A stretch of 64,000 bases of DNA from Microvelia longipes (taxonomy: Eukaryota > Arthropoda > Insecta > Hemiptera > Veliidae). Location: assembly GCA_018340805.1 (NCBI GenBank), contig JACMZG010001863.1, forward strand, positions 26,908,026 through 26,972,025, in the 5' to 3' direction. Positions 41,901 to 57,200 of the stretch are shown here, piece after piece (the first letter of the stretch is position 1; each line of letters opens with the position of its first letter). A model generated the notes under the pieces. It ran no database searches. It was given only the letters and a program-made list of their open reading frames with translations, and was not told the origin of the DNA. Made by a program: the position numbers and the translations under genes.

Positions 41901-44900
41901 CAAACATGTCAAGGCTATCCCTCTAAAAGCGGGGTTAAAATTAACTTTAAATGAACCTCTCTCTTAAAGGCTGTCTACTAAAAGTTGTAGTAAAATTAAC
42001 TTAAATTAAACTATGTCTTGTTTTAAGTAAAATATAAAAAATCGAACACTTAAATGATAAATTTTTTAAGTTTTATGTAAGTTTTATAATTTTAGTTTCT
42101 CTGTTTCAAATTTTTGGGTACTCGAATGAAACAGGGTACCTAATTGAAGAAGTAAGGTTCAAACATACTTCATAAGAAAACTTAAACTACTTTTAAACAA
42201 CACTATCGCATTTGCTATTGCGTATTGTATTTACATTCCGACACAACCGTAATGACTTTCTTAATTTAAAATAGTGTTCTGAGCTTACCAATGTTATACA
42301 ACGATTTTATACTAAATATTAGGTTTAACTGTATAAACTATATTATGTAGGGTTAAATTTATTAAAAATAAATTTAACACACAGATTAATAATCTGTGGC
42401 CAATAAGATGCAATGCTGCTAGACGTATTTTACTATGAATTAAAAAATTGTGTTTATTTTTAAAGAACTATTTTTAAATAAATTAGTTTAAACTTTACAC
42501 GTACAGTTTGTATAAATTATTATAAAAAGTATAAATTAGAATCATAACAAGGTAGTATTACTGACACCGATTATGGCAACAAGGTATTTTGTGGTTTGTT
42601 TGAGATAATAGTTGTAATTTAATAGTTTATACCTTGTTTATGGTTTTTAAAAATATAATAATTTGTCTGTAACAAGGCTATATTGTGCAATATCGTATAA
42701 AGTTATAATATAGTAAAGACGGCTCCTGTTCTCAAATTGTTCCTTAAGGGTAACTGCTTAATTTTTCTTGAGTGGAAACAAAATCATTTATTTTATTAGG
42801 TGGTCGTTTAGTAATGACTTTAAAAATTCTACAAACATCGCGGAATCAACCATAAAAGATCAAAAGCTATTGTATTTTGCACTACGTTAATTTCATCATT
42901 AATTTATGGACAAAAGAAATTGATTACATTTTTGCGCAAAGATAGTTTCCTTAACTCAGGTCAATCTGCCCTCCCTCTCTTAATTTTTATTAAGTTCAGA
43001 ATCAAACTTCACTGTTGGTCTTGTTGTTTTATTTCTTTGTGAATTGGGCACCAAAAAGTACACATATTGGTACATTGCTATTAAAAAATATAACACTAAA
43101 ATTATAAATTCACCCTTTAACCAAAGTTCAGAGATGTCAATACCATAATTTTAGATTGTTTGGTTGCTACTTTTAGAATTAAACACTTTAAATATGTGCT
43201 ACGTTCTTTAAATTACCGTAGGTATTTTACTGTTTTATTTCTGCTATTTTTAGACTTCTTCTTTAAAATGCTTTATTTTAAAAACATTTTTAATCTAAAC
43301 AATCATTTAAGCTTTAAAAATTGAGGAAATACAACTGTTTGATTTTTCAAAATTAGTTTGCGTTATTTAAGTTCATTATTTCTTTTGCGGATAGAACAAA
43401 ATCAGAACTAAGTACTCTCTATATTTGGTCTCTATATAGGATTAGAAGTTAGAAAAAAGCATTCTGTTACCCTTGGATTTTTTCATTGTGTTTGATTTTG
43501 TTATTTCCTTAATAATAAATTTTAAATCAGTACGCATTAAAGCAGATGTATTTAGGGTGGTAATTTGTACTCTTTTTTTTTAAATGTTACTTTGATAGAA
43601 ATGCTGTTGTGGTAAAATATTGAGTAGTCAAGTGGATAGATTCGACCTTAATTTGAGATCTTAGAACGTCATAGTCGTATTGATTCAGCTTCCCGGTTTG
43701 ATCTTTACATCCAACCGGGAATGAAATTATATTTACACTCTGACTTCACTTTTACACAGGCTAATTCAGGAGTTCTTTTACACAGGCTAATTCAGGAATT
43801 CTTTCACACAGGCTAATTCAGCCGAGGGTTACTCGTTTTTTTGACCAGATTGTATAGATGGTATTAAAAGATTGACTGACTTTTAGGGATTTAAACTGCA
43901 ACTTTAATTATTTAACTATTAATAAGTAATTAAAATGGACTTCTGCTTTTCACAGTACTCCTCAATCGCAATTCAATAAAAATATAGATTTTCCGACAAA
44001 TTTAAGTGTATACATTTAAGTTTCCAGCTTTAATCTCAGTTGTCAACCTGTTCATTCACACGTTGCTATGCGTCTTACTACCATCATCCCCCAGGCTACT
44101 ACCTCAACTGAATCCCGCAGGATGCCGTCTTGATCATCACCATTCTCACATTTCCGGCTTTTCCTGGCAGCAACTTGACTCTTCCTATGGTTCAGATTCT
44201 CTGGGCCATATTTGATTCTACGACGACAGCTAGATCTTAAATTTTGACTGTTGCATTCTCCTTTCTTCATTTCGCTCTAAAACTGATGGTTGGCATGTAT
44301 TCCTTCGACCACCGTTGCCAAAACATATCTGCCAATCGCTAGATACTCGCCAAGTTGTCTTTCTCCGACGTCTATCCCGTCGTACCCGTTTCACATCAGC
44401 AATTCTTAATGTGCCAATGAGGATTGAGAACGAAGATAGGCTTTTTTATAAGTCGACCCTGTCCAGAAACACACGTGTGAACGGCCTACTGTTGACGCTC
44501 AACCTCCAACTGCAATGAATGTAAAACCTCATCCCGTGGAGCCCGTTCTTTCAAAATAGCAGATAAAGCTGTCAACCCGTTCCATTTACATATTGTCATA
44601 TGTCAGATAGGTTTATCGGTTGCTACTATGCATCCGTAGTTTGGTTTCTGGATGTATAATTCAGTTTAATTATTTTTTTACCTAGTTTCTGATTTTGCTT
44701 TGCTCATTAGAGAGAGAGTTAGGTAAGGTAGTAACGAACTTATTTCTCTTATAAAAGAATCTATCTGGGTGTTTTAATGAACGGGCTGTCAGCTCAATGA
44801 TCTTAGATTTTTCCAAGCATTTAAGGTTAAATATTTTTTTAACCTTATACATAAAAAAACACTTTTGTACATAAAAAATTAAACTAAACATCGAAATTCT

Positions 44901-47900
44901 TTTTTCAATGACAAAATGAGTATGAAGATATCGTCATACTCATTTTGATAAATAAATTGAATTTATTAAATAATTTTTATAATATCCGTACTTGGTAAAT
45001 TAAATTAATAAATTAAGTATGAAAAAATAATGCCGGTGGTTAAGTTATAAAAAATACTAAAAGGTTTGTTTAAGCACTTGAAAAATTAAAAGCCAATATA
45101 TTTTAATGCTTAACTTTTATTGAATTGAAAATCGAAGTGTGTATTTATCACAAAGGAGGTAAAGAGCGAAGGTTTTTCCTACTTCTGTCTCTTTATCTTA
45201 ATATTCTGTCGAACAAGTTGAACAAATCGGATGTAACCATGAAATCACCGAGACGAAGGTTCCCAGCAGTAATTTTCTCGGCAATTACAGCTCAACTGTA
45301 AGAGGTCCTTCAAAAATAGTTTTTTGGGGTGTTTTGTAAGAGTTAACCATCAATTTACTAAACTTTCACTACTTTGATTATTTCGGTTGTTCAATAATCA
45401 TTTACTTAAATATGCTCAGCTCATTGCCTTTTGACATAGTTTTTGCATTTTATTTTATTTTTTGAATTTCTGGTTTAGTCGCTTAATTTAGTTAGTTAAT
45501 TTTTAACTTTGTGCCTTAATGGTAGAAATAATCTTTTGTTATATTATTAACAAAAATTATGATAGCACTCTCCTCTAACTCTAGAGGAGGTAACCCTCTT
45601 CTATAACTTCATTCTGGATTGGCGCAAAGTATATGTATATATCCCTTGATTTTTAACTAAATTTATATGAAATGAGTTTTCGAGACTTCAGTGCAGTTGA
45701 TAATTTGCTTAACACGAGTGAGTGACGCATTTTTTATTCGGTTCTCCATTCTTTTTCATCCAGGTATCAATGGATTTTCTTTTCAATATTTAAAAGTCAA
45801 CTTGAATGATCAGTAGGTGTTGTTTTTGCTCTGATACACGTTTTCACCATATCCAGATTCATTCTAGATCTATATATTATCTGAATGACCTTTCATTTTA
45901 TAAACTTTACTTTTGATCATGATATGTAATAATATCATGATAAAACTCACGACTTGTGTTAAATCACCTTGTTGTGTTTACCCTTTTCCATTTGACAAGT
46001 TACATACATACTTCTATTTTCTTTATACATTTCAATGATTATCTAAAATACTAAAGTGTTAATGATGGTGTCTCATCTTAGTATATTTCAGCCGTAATGA
46101 GGATCACCAGACTCTCCTGTTCATCTTTTTTGTCTTCCTGAAATCACCAACTTTATCATCTCATTTTCTTCAAGTTTTGATTTCTTTCCCACACCAAATC
46201 TGTGTTCTCATCAACCCTCCATCTTCGTTCCTACTTCGTCTTCATATATATTGAAACTAACACCTTGAATTTCATTTAACCTCCTTACTTCGATACTTCT
46301 TTGTTACTTTACTTTTCTTTCTTCTTTACTCCACCACTCTATCCTCATTAAACCTCTTAGTTTTCAACATATAATTAAAATAAGAATACTAAGTGTGATT
46401 CAAGAGAATAACTCATGTCATTTCACTAAATCAAAGAAATGTAATAGCAAATCTACATGAACCCACGAAAGAGGGACTGTATTCCTATTATATTTAGTTT
46501 TTTTTCTTTGAATATTAATGATTTTCTGTTTACTATAAATTTCGAGTTTGTTTTTAAGCAGTCACTTAAAAAATCAGGACAAATATATTTTTGCTTTATT
46601 AGATGAGGAGTAATAAACAAAACAATTTATTCTTGATGTTAGTGATCAATCAACCTTTGAGATAACATGAAAAATAAAATAAAATTGTTAAAATAAAGAT
46701 ATCTTATTTCAATAGTGAGCTTTATTTTTTTACTTTTATTGTACTGAAGTATAATCATTAATTATAAATATATACACGTAAATAAAAGATGAATCTTCAT
46801 TTAATTTCTGATAAATTATTTTCACTATAATTGTCTATGCATATGAGAGAATTACTTTGTTTCGTAAAACTTATAATAATATGAAGAGTGAAAGGAAATA
46901 ATATAATATGTAACAGAAACAAAAGGGAAAATAAGAACATAAAGAAAAAAAATAAAGTAAAATCCTTGAGAAGATACATAGATAGAACGTGAAAGGACTT
47001 GCGGTGCGAGAAAAGTCAATCTTGGCTATGCATGACCCTCTACTTCTACTTTATAGAAATAGTAACTCCCTTGAGAACTAGACTACATTTACTCATAAGT
47101 AGAGAAATAGTAGTAATATATGTCTCTCTTAGGGTCTTCCGGTCCATTAGGGGCCCTATGTAAGGAACCATTTAAGGTAGGTCGCATTTATTATGCTCAA
47201 AGTATTAATTAAAGTTTGCGAAATATTTTTATAACAGATAATATTCTTGTGAACTAAGAGCATAGATCAAGATGCGAATCCTACAGACACACATACAGAC
47301 TGACACTTAGTGAAAACCACATAGGAGGCCTTTAATACACCTGAAACGGATAATTCAGATGACATTCTTGTTTCGGATTTTTTCCAAACAATACTTTTCC
47401 TATATGCTTACGGAATAAATAAGAAAAGTAAAATTATAGCTCTATTTGTAATTAGTGTAAAACGAACACTTGATTGTAGGTTTGAATTGGATTTTATAAA
47501 GTTCTTGTCAATTTGTTACTTGTTTTGTTATAAATGGATCTGTGTCAACAAAGTCATTCTGTAAGTAACATAAACCTGTTGAAAGAAATTATTTTAAATC
47601 CAAGTATTGACAAGGCTGAATATTGATCAGGTGTGATAAAATGTAACAAGATAAGGAGTGGTGCAGTTCAGTATCCACCAATTCCCTTTTGCTCTTAAAT
47701 CAACTTTGAAGGACGGATTTGTTCGTATGTATCTATCCTAATTTATTTACAATGCTAGATTACTTCGAACTTAAAGGTCTGAAGTTTAAGCTGTAGTTTT
47801 AAATCGCTTTAATTAAATATTCTATGTAATACTTATTTTTTTATTGAAACCAAACGTTTGCTTTCACGCTTTTAGCTAATTATATCAAGATAGTGGCAAA

Positions 47901-50739
47901 TAATAGGCTGAGCGCTAAAAACTCCTACATTCAGGTTGAAACTAGTTCTAAGTATAATGCAACTGAATGAAGTGCTTAATGAGTATAATCTACAGCAGGG
48001 GTTCCCATCCCAAGAACAATTTTATTTAGCAGGAGTTCCCAACCAAATAACAGTATTATCTATAGCAGGGGTTCCCAACCCAAGAACAGTATTATCTATA
48101 GCAGGGGTTCCCAACCCAAGAACAGTATTTAGTACCTAGATAAACGAAACAAACAAAATTTATTAGCAAACCAGAGACATCTCGCGGACTACATTTAAAT
48201 ATTCGAAATTCGTCTTGGTTCAACCATCTAGATTACCTCCTTTCCACTTGATTGCGGGCTAGTATAACTATTTCTTTGTTTTTACTATTTAATAAAAATT
48301 TTTGCACAAATGACTAAATGCAGGGTGTATTCAATTATACCTGAATATTTCTCTCTTTTTACTTAATATAACGGACTTATTTGTTTTATATTATTAGTGA
48401 ACTTCACTCCTTGAATGGTGATCTTTATTCAACCAAAAAATGTTATAGACTACCTACACCTCAGTGACCATTATATTTTAATGCAGGTATAAAATAAAAG
48501 ACTTATGGAAAATATTATTGGAGCCTCCCAAATTTGCCTATGTGTGACATTTAAGGAAAGCCATCTGAGCTCTAATTGTAAATTTAAAGAGGGAATTTAT
48601 TGATTCTTAAAAATGTTAAACAGTAACTTCAGGGTGTTTTATAATGTTTGGAAGAAATAAAATGGTCTTTCAGAATTAAGTTATAAAGATGAATAGAAGT
48701 TCAATAAAAGTTTCCTACCAAGGTTATAATCTACTAAAGTCAGAAATATTCTCTATAATTCCATTGTTTTTATTTATTACATTGTTAATTACAATTTTAA
48801 ATCAATATAAATGTTCCGCGGACCACTTTGAACCTTCACACGATTAATCAGTGGTCCGCAGACCACTGGTTGGGAACCACTAATCTAAAGGGTATATTTT
48901 GAGAGTGTTTAAAATAACCACTTGCTAGGTAGAGTCAGCAACCAGGATTATACTTCCACTGATAGTTTTACTCTCTTAAGTATAGAATCTCGATTCTTAT
49001 AAATTTAAAATATTCTTTAAATAAAGTAATGATTTCGTAGCTTACTCGTATATGTCAACGAAAAAATAAATACAATATTTATGAATTAAAGTCATGTTTT
49101 ATGTATGTGTGTGTGTGTGTGTGTTTATATATATATATATATATATACACATACATAAAACGTGTGTGTGTGTGTGTCTTAATCCCTAAGCATTAAGATG
49201 ATCGAATTTTGAATATATTTCTACTTATTTCTATTTATTCTATTTAAGGCCTACTTCGAGTCTTACATAATTCCTTAAAATATCCTCGGTCTGTTTGTCG
49301 TATCGGTCTAGTTAGATACAGGCTTAGTTTTGCGAAATACGGAAACCTTTTCTGTAAATTCAGTAACTTCTAATCTTAAGCAATAATCTATTCATGAAGT
49401 GCTTGATTTATTAAGACTTACTTAAAGGAAATGTCAGAGATTGTACTATTTTACTTTATGAGGGGGATTTTGTTGTAACCCTACTTGTTATTTTAGGAAA
49501 GTACTATACTTACTAAGTTACTAGATCAAGAATAAAATTATAATAGGTGTTTACTGAAGGGTAGGAAATGAAAACCAATATATGACTTTTTGCTTTTTCA
49601 TCTACATTATTATGTACTACTATAAATTATTGTGTATACATTTTTTAAAATGGGTTTTAAAAAAAATCGGGTACCGACTGCATCGGAACTTTTTCTCAGT
49701 ATATCGGATACGCTATGCTCATCTTCACTACTTCAGACACGCTTCGCTTGTTCTCAGAATATGGAAATACCCTAATTTTATTCCAGTACAATAATCTTGT
49801 ATACCGACTTTAAACTAAATTAAATTGTTTTCAATTTTTTCAAAAAATTCGATAAAAATTAAATTAATGCTGATTATAGAATGAAACTTACGCATTTGCC
49901 TGTATAAATTTACAAAAAATTTCCTTCAAAACCTAGTGTCCTCGGACACTCCAACAAATTGGTTTTTAAGAATTCCGACAATTTCTCTGCGCCAAGCTCG
50001 CAGTTAATATATAATTTAAAAAAATCGTATACGAAACTTTTCAAAAAAACTACCTTGGAACTTTTCCTCATCACATTAGATTGCTACGCTCATCCTTAGA
50101 TAGTAAATGCATCCGTTTCATTTTCAGTGATCACCCATACATCACTGACCACGCTCAATGCTGCTTAAGTTTTATAATCCTACAAAAATTATGGATATAC
50201 TTGTCGCATTGAAACGAACCTTTGTGTACTTATTTATTAGGTAAAGGTATATATTTGTACTACATTTAAACTCAATTGAAACATTTGCTGATTTTTAAAA
50301 ACAATTAAAAACGTACACAAGTTATTCGATAAAACTTGAACTAATGCTGATAATGAGATGAAACTTATGTTAATATGTTAATCTTATACATAGTCACATG
50401 CGTGCCAAATCTTAATCCGCATCATTTTCCCTCACCTCTACAGCGGTAGACTGATTTTTGTTTCAATTTTCAACTCACTAGGAGCTACTATGATAACAGA
50501 CACACACACACACACATACAGACAGTCAGCTTTGTGAAAACCACTCAGGAGGTCTTTAAAAACTCCTGAAACGGATAATTCCCGGTTTCATCTATAGGTT
50601 TCGGATTTTTTTGCAAACACAATACTTTTCCTATATACCTAGGAAAATCCTATATACGGTATAAATGAGGAAAAGTAAAATTAATGATAATTAGCAGCAA
50701 AAGAGACACAAAACTGACTAGTTAAATTATATATGTATG

Positions 50740-50799
<60 letters not shown>

Positions 50800-53700
50800 T
50801 AATGAATTTGTAAATCTAAAATCGGTGTCTGGGTTTCTTTATGATTCGCGAAAAATTCAGTAAAATCTCGGTTTCGGACTTTTTATGCAAACACATGACG
50901 TGATCATTCATTACCTACGTATTCATTCATACGTGTTACATAATAATGTAGATGAAAAAGCAAAAAGTCATAAATTGGTTTTCATTTCCTACCCTACAGT
51001 AAACACCTATTATAATTTTATTCTTGATCTAGTAACTTAGTAAGTGCAGTTTTCTTTTTACAATGTTTGAGAATGGTCGCGACTAATCTAAAGATTTGCT
51101 TTACAATATAACAGGGAAGTTGAAACTTTTTGTTAACTATGTGAATGATGCTTAAGATTTATCTACCTTTCTCTCTATACGATGTAACGTTAGGTAATAG
51201 ACGTATCGTTTCATGGGAATCTTCGATACATCCATCCTATACACATGTAAAGGGGTTTCAAACAATAGTCAAATAGTTACGTGTATTGGTATATGATCTT
51301 TAACTAGGCTTTTTAAGTATTTTAACTTATAAGTTTAAATGTTCTTCCTTGTTAATAAAAGATTGATTAAATCTCGGTCGTATGATATTCTTCAGCTTTT
51401 TAAGTTTTTAATGAATTATGTATTTTTCTATAAGAAGAAGAATAAATGTATGTACAACTGTCTTAAATATCTTATAATATAGTAAATAATTGTTTTCTAC
51501 AATTGGAGTTAGGGACCCTAAATCTTAGAAGGGGCGGCATCCCGCAAACTTATTAGGGAGACTGACTATAGGGACTCAGAAGCCGACACTTCCCAAAATT
51601 AATACAAGGGAACTACTATTTTTGCTCAAAATCCATTTTAGACCAAAAATATTGTTCGGAAGAATAAAACACTTCTGTTTTTGTTTGTTTTTAGGACGGC
51701 AACCCTAAAATTAAAGAGAGGGACCCGAGCAAAAAAATTGCACAAGTATAAATCCGTTTAAGGCCAAATGAAGTTGCTAGAAGGAATAAAATTAGTTCAA
51801 TTTTCTCGGGTTGCGGCACTTATAAAATTTAGACAGAGGCCCCATCAAAAAACATTTGAACAACCAAACATATGAAAAAAAGAATAACATAGGTTTTACA
51901 TTATATCCCAAGGCAATTAAAACTTTACCTGACTATTTTTTTTTAAATTTCCGACTAATAAATAAGGTTTATTTCTATCTGCCTAGTTGGTTTATTATTT
52001 TACTGTATTAAGTACCTAAATTATGTTTCTACTTTAATTTTTGTCGAATAACATGTATAAAAAATAGAAACCGATCCCCCTCACTCCGACCCTCAACTTC
52101 CGTCATCTGGACAACTTTATAAGCGTCATTTTCATAATGAAAATTCGCTAATTGTTGAAAATTTGGTAGAAGTGTATATCTTGTAGTAATAAATTTGTAC
52201 ACGAAGTTTAATCACAACACGCCTAGTATATCTACGGTTTATATTGGATAACTAATATTAGGCAGTCACTATTATCGATCGAGGTTAATATCTGGTTGGG
52301 TGACATCTGGAAATAAAACGATTTTTTTACTTTCTGAGGACGATCGAGTCCGAATACGTGTTGCAATATAAATTAGGTGATTATTATATTCTGAGGGCGA
52401 TCGAAGCGAGTCCGAAGTGGTTAGGATAAGCGTAGCAAATGTGTTATGGTGAGTAAAGTTCCGAGTTACCCTGTATCCGATTTAATTTTAAAAATACGTC
52501 CTAAATTACGAGTGTTTACGTTAATAATGATCAATTAATAATGTTTAGTTAATAAATCGACAAATGATTTATAAATAAAATTACATCGTTAAAAATGATG
52601 TAAAGTCAATTTCTTTTCTCATAAGTCTCTAGCTTGAATTTTGATTTGCGAATAACAAACAAACTACAAGACCTTATTGACTGAATATTCGTGTAATTTG
52701 CTAATATTAATTTCGCGAACTCTCACTCATGCAGAGCATTAACGGGAAGAGTTAAACAAAGACTATTTTCCTTGCCATTCTTTATTTTCAAGATCAAGGT
52801 CACCTTAAACTCGTATATCCCTTACTGAACTATAGTAGACAATCATTTTTATCTAAAACCTTTCTCTTGTTTATTTTATAAAATTAATATTTCATTCTGT
52901 GTTATACAGATTAGAATCAAACCTCGTGGAACTAATAGTAGACAAGTAAGCTCTAACTTACTGCTATAGATTTATTGTTCAATACATAGATATGCATAAT
53001 GTTTTAACATAACAGACTTAAAGTTACGCAGCCAACTCACGCCTTTCCCTTTCTCAATTGAAACTTAATCTTGTATTATTCTTATAAATGAAAGAGACGT
53101 GACGCAAATATTTTTTAGCTTCTGTACATAAAGTATGTTTTATTTAGTCGTGTAACATGAAGAGTTGTACAAGGAAATAGTTATTCTTTAAGAAGTAGTT
53201 CATACTTCTTTCTTTCTGCGGCTTAGTTGTCAGCTGCCTATAAAGATAGGCAGCTGACAACTAAGCCAGGACACGGAACCTAAAGGTAAAAAATCCGCGA
53301 AAGTCTGTGCACTGAGTTCTTATCGGTTTCATATATTATTTATACAGGTTACGTCGAATAATTAAGAATATTTTTAATCTACTTGAGTCAAAAAGTTATC
53401 ATGTAAATGAGGCTTAAGGTAGATTAGACTTAGGTCAATTCAATCAGAAAAATGTTTGGTCATGTCAATTCAGTAAGGAATGTATCTTGTCTTGAGTTTA
53501 CAAGTGAATTCAACGTTTCAGTTCTTTTGCCTGGCTTGGTATAGATTTGAACATCTATTATACAAACAAAAGGTCTTCAGGGAAGCGGCCACAGGATAAC
53601 AACCATGTGGCCAGTAATATAGCAAACTACATTAGTTTGTCATATAACTAGTTTATATAAGTGCACACTGCCATAAAATAAACAAGAGGCTTTCGCTCTG

Positions 53701-54138
53701 CGGCCTAAGTTTAGCTGATATTTATTGGTTAGTAAATTTTCAAATTTATTAACAAAAAAACGTGATTTGTTTACTTAATATTATATTCAATTAATAAAAA
53801 CCAAAAACCAGAACTAATGCTTGTAATAAAATATAGTTTCGTTAACCATGATATTTTGTTTCGTAAACCATATTAGAACAAATGTATAAAATTTCAGCAC
53901 GATCAGACATTTTTTAAAGTTTTATGATATTTTGGATTTTTTACTGAGTCATTATTTTAGGTTAATGACTTCACACCTATTTAATAAACTATAGGGTTCG
54001 AGAAAATAACAAGGTCGATTTTCGTAGCAAGTTTCATTTTGAAAAGCGTTAGAAAGTTATCGTGTCCCCATGTCCCATAGAAACGTCTTGGAACCAAAAT
54101 CTTGTACGCACACACACACACACACATATATATACATA

Positions 54139-54179
<41 letters not shown>

Positions 54180-54188
54180 TATATAATA

Positions 54189-54229
<41 letters not shown>

Positions 54230-54230
54230 T

Positions 54231-54261
<31 letters not shown>

Positions 54262-57200
54262 CTCAAATATACATGTATTCTCCCCGAACAAAAAATACAT
54301 ACCTTCTCCATGACTCGAACTCATAAGATCATTTTTTTTCTTTAAAATGTGCTAAAATGGAAAAATCGGGTTTTCTTGTCACATCGGATTCGCTATGCAC
54401 CTCCTTACTATTTCAGACTCGCTTTGCTATCATAAAATAGTAAATACATCCGTTTCATTCCCAGCGGTTACCCATTCAGGCACTGACCACGTTTGATGGT
54501 GCTTACCTTTTATGATGTAAGCAAAATTATGCATATACTTGTCGTATTGAAATGAAACTTCAATAAAGTTTACACTTGTACCGAATTTCAAACTCAAGTG
54601 GAGGATTTTCTGTTTTTTTTTTTAAACGTACACAACATTTGATAAAAATTGAACTAATGCTGATAATGAGATAAAACTTGCACCTGTGTTAGTCTTATAC
54701 ATAGCAACATGCGTACTAAATATCAAATTGATAGCAAAATTTTTCCGCGTTTTATGATAATCGCAATTTTCTTATTGCAGGTTTGATGACGTTTTAAAAA
54801 AAGTAATTTCCAAATAGCATTACTACCCCTATAGACTGATTTTTAAGCTACTCTCTTGCATAAATACACTAGGAGCTACGATGGTTAAAAGGCATACACA
54901 CATACACACAGAGAACTTTAAGGAAACTACTCAGGAGGTCTTTAAAAGACCTGGAACGGATAATTCCAGTGTCATCCTGGTTTCAGATTTTTTTGCAAAG
55001 ACAATACTTTTCCTATACACCTTTGATGTAAATGAAGAAAAGATAAAAAGGTTCATTCTAAACATATGTGTTTCCTGTTTCTTACTTATTTATTTCTTCA
55101 TACATGTGCCGTCCTTCTTTTAGGTTATAAAAGCACAAACTAAATTTTTCTTCAATGATCGAATGTTGTCTTGATTTCTCTAGACAATTACCTGCTCTTA
55201 CTTTGTGGTACTTATAAATCATCCATTTATATCTTATAGGAATCCTTTATATAGCCCTACTGTAATATAATACTTATTGAAAGCTTATATTTTCATTTTC
55301 TCTCACCTACACATACCTAGAAAAGTAGGAGTATAGGAAAAGAATTGTGTTCGTTTGATTAACTTGTGTAATTTAATGATGGCTATACTTGAAGTAAAAT
55401 TATGTAATACATTTCCTATTATTATTATTATTATTATTTTTATATATATTAAGTCACTAATAAATAACATTAGAATGTATAATTTATCTTAATATGTGTG
55501 GATTGAATAACATCATCCATGTTCATTAATCAATCGTTTCACAAGCACTTAATGATGTGATCTAAATTTTTATGATCTCCTCCCTCGCTGAAGCGGAGTG
55601 TAGAAATGCCAAGGCCAAGGTAAAACGTACAATTTTCTATGGCATTATTATTTTTTTATTTTTAGCATTTTTTTTTAATTTTTATATTAATGTATAATAA
55701 CACTAGATTTCTGTCTGGTGAGAGGCGGTGAAGTGTATTCTGTTTATAAACCATTAGGCGTGTCTCTTTCATCAGGTATTTGTAAATTAGTAAAAATTTA
55801 TTTGCAGATTTAAGTCTGAGTTTATAACAATATGTGGGGTGAGGTGCCTGATGTATAATGGTTAGGATATAAGCCTACAATTTAGACAGTCCGGGTTCGA
55901 AACCAGTCGGCACTTCTAGGATTTTTATATGAGGTGTATATTCAATACAAGTGCCGTCTTTCGAAAGCTGGTGTTTTCAAGCCACGCACTGGTGACATGC
56001 CAGGCACTCAAAATACTACTACCTTAAGATAAATCTGTATTGAGGCAAACTTTAGGATCCTCGTTCGTATTAATTTAGCTTATATGAAATAAAATGTTAG
56101 TCATCATGTTTCGGTCTTATATAGTGTCAAGAGTGGTAAGATTGGAAATTTTGTAGCTGTAGGCCTTTGTGGTATTGTAGAACACGGTTCTTCTGTAGAT
56201 CAGGCACAGAACGTCTAAACTTTAAGTTTTAAGGAATACAGCAGAGAGTTAGGAAAAAGGGTCCAATGACGGTGTGTATGCTTCTAGTTCAGTGATTTAT
56301 TTACCTCTTTCTCTTAATGCTATTATTATAAGCAGGGCGGTATTGTTAATCTCCTCTTAAGTTTTAGTAACAATGAGACGTGTTTTTACAGAATTTTTAA
56401 ACAGAGATTACGCTTATGAGATAGTTCGTATATTTTCTTAGAATATGCGCTCTGGACCTTACTAAAAGGTTTTGTTTACAAGTAATTTGCTTAACTTTAA
56501 CTGTTTGCGTAAAAAATAACTTCATCATTGAATAACTTATTGCTTATATAATGTATTAACCAAACATTAGAATGTTTTGAAAACATCTACTTGTAACTCT
56601 TTTTATTTCTTTTAGATGATTTAAAATCATTTGGCTTTTCAAAATGGGCATCCATATTACATATTTATAAAATATGATCAATAATTTTAAGTAAAATTAC
56701 TTCATAAAAAATACATAAATCATGTCAACACTGATGTATTGCTATGTCCACACAAATACACAAGTTTAAGTTAAGTGTAAGTCAAGGCAACTATGAGGAG
56801 AGAATTATGAAAAGATGTGACACTGTTTAACTTAACAAAACCTTTGCCTTAACTTTTTGACAATTATTGGCTTAACATTTTATAATGGAGGCTTTCGTTG
56901 TGTAACTGAATATTATGATAAAGCAGGTTGGATGACGAAGCTTTTTTTATAGCAGTCTATTAATACTTTTTTCTTTGTTTGACGCATTGTTTCCTTGTTG
57001 TTTCTATACGATCCAGTTGTTAACTAGGCTTTGTCATGACGAGGATCAATGAATTTCGTGACGGGCCTATTGATTACACGCAGGTTAAAAGCTGTTAACA
57101 CTTTAATTTCGGTTTATAATTCAACCTTACGTTTTATAACCTGCTGCTGTTAAGCGAGGAGACCTTATGGATCGCTCACTATGGGTATTATGACCCAATG

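Noticed and set aside
44006..44518. Overlapping ORFs on both strands in a GC-richer patch
   Set aside because: All frames are interrupted soon and nothing matches a known family; at most a decayed mobile element.
47936..48139. ORF across the CAGGGGTTCCCAACC repeats
   Set aside because: It is explained by the tandemly repeated transposon end with a period near 36 bases.
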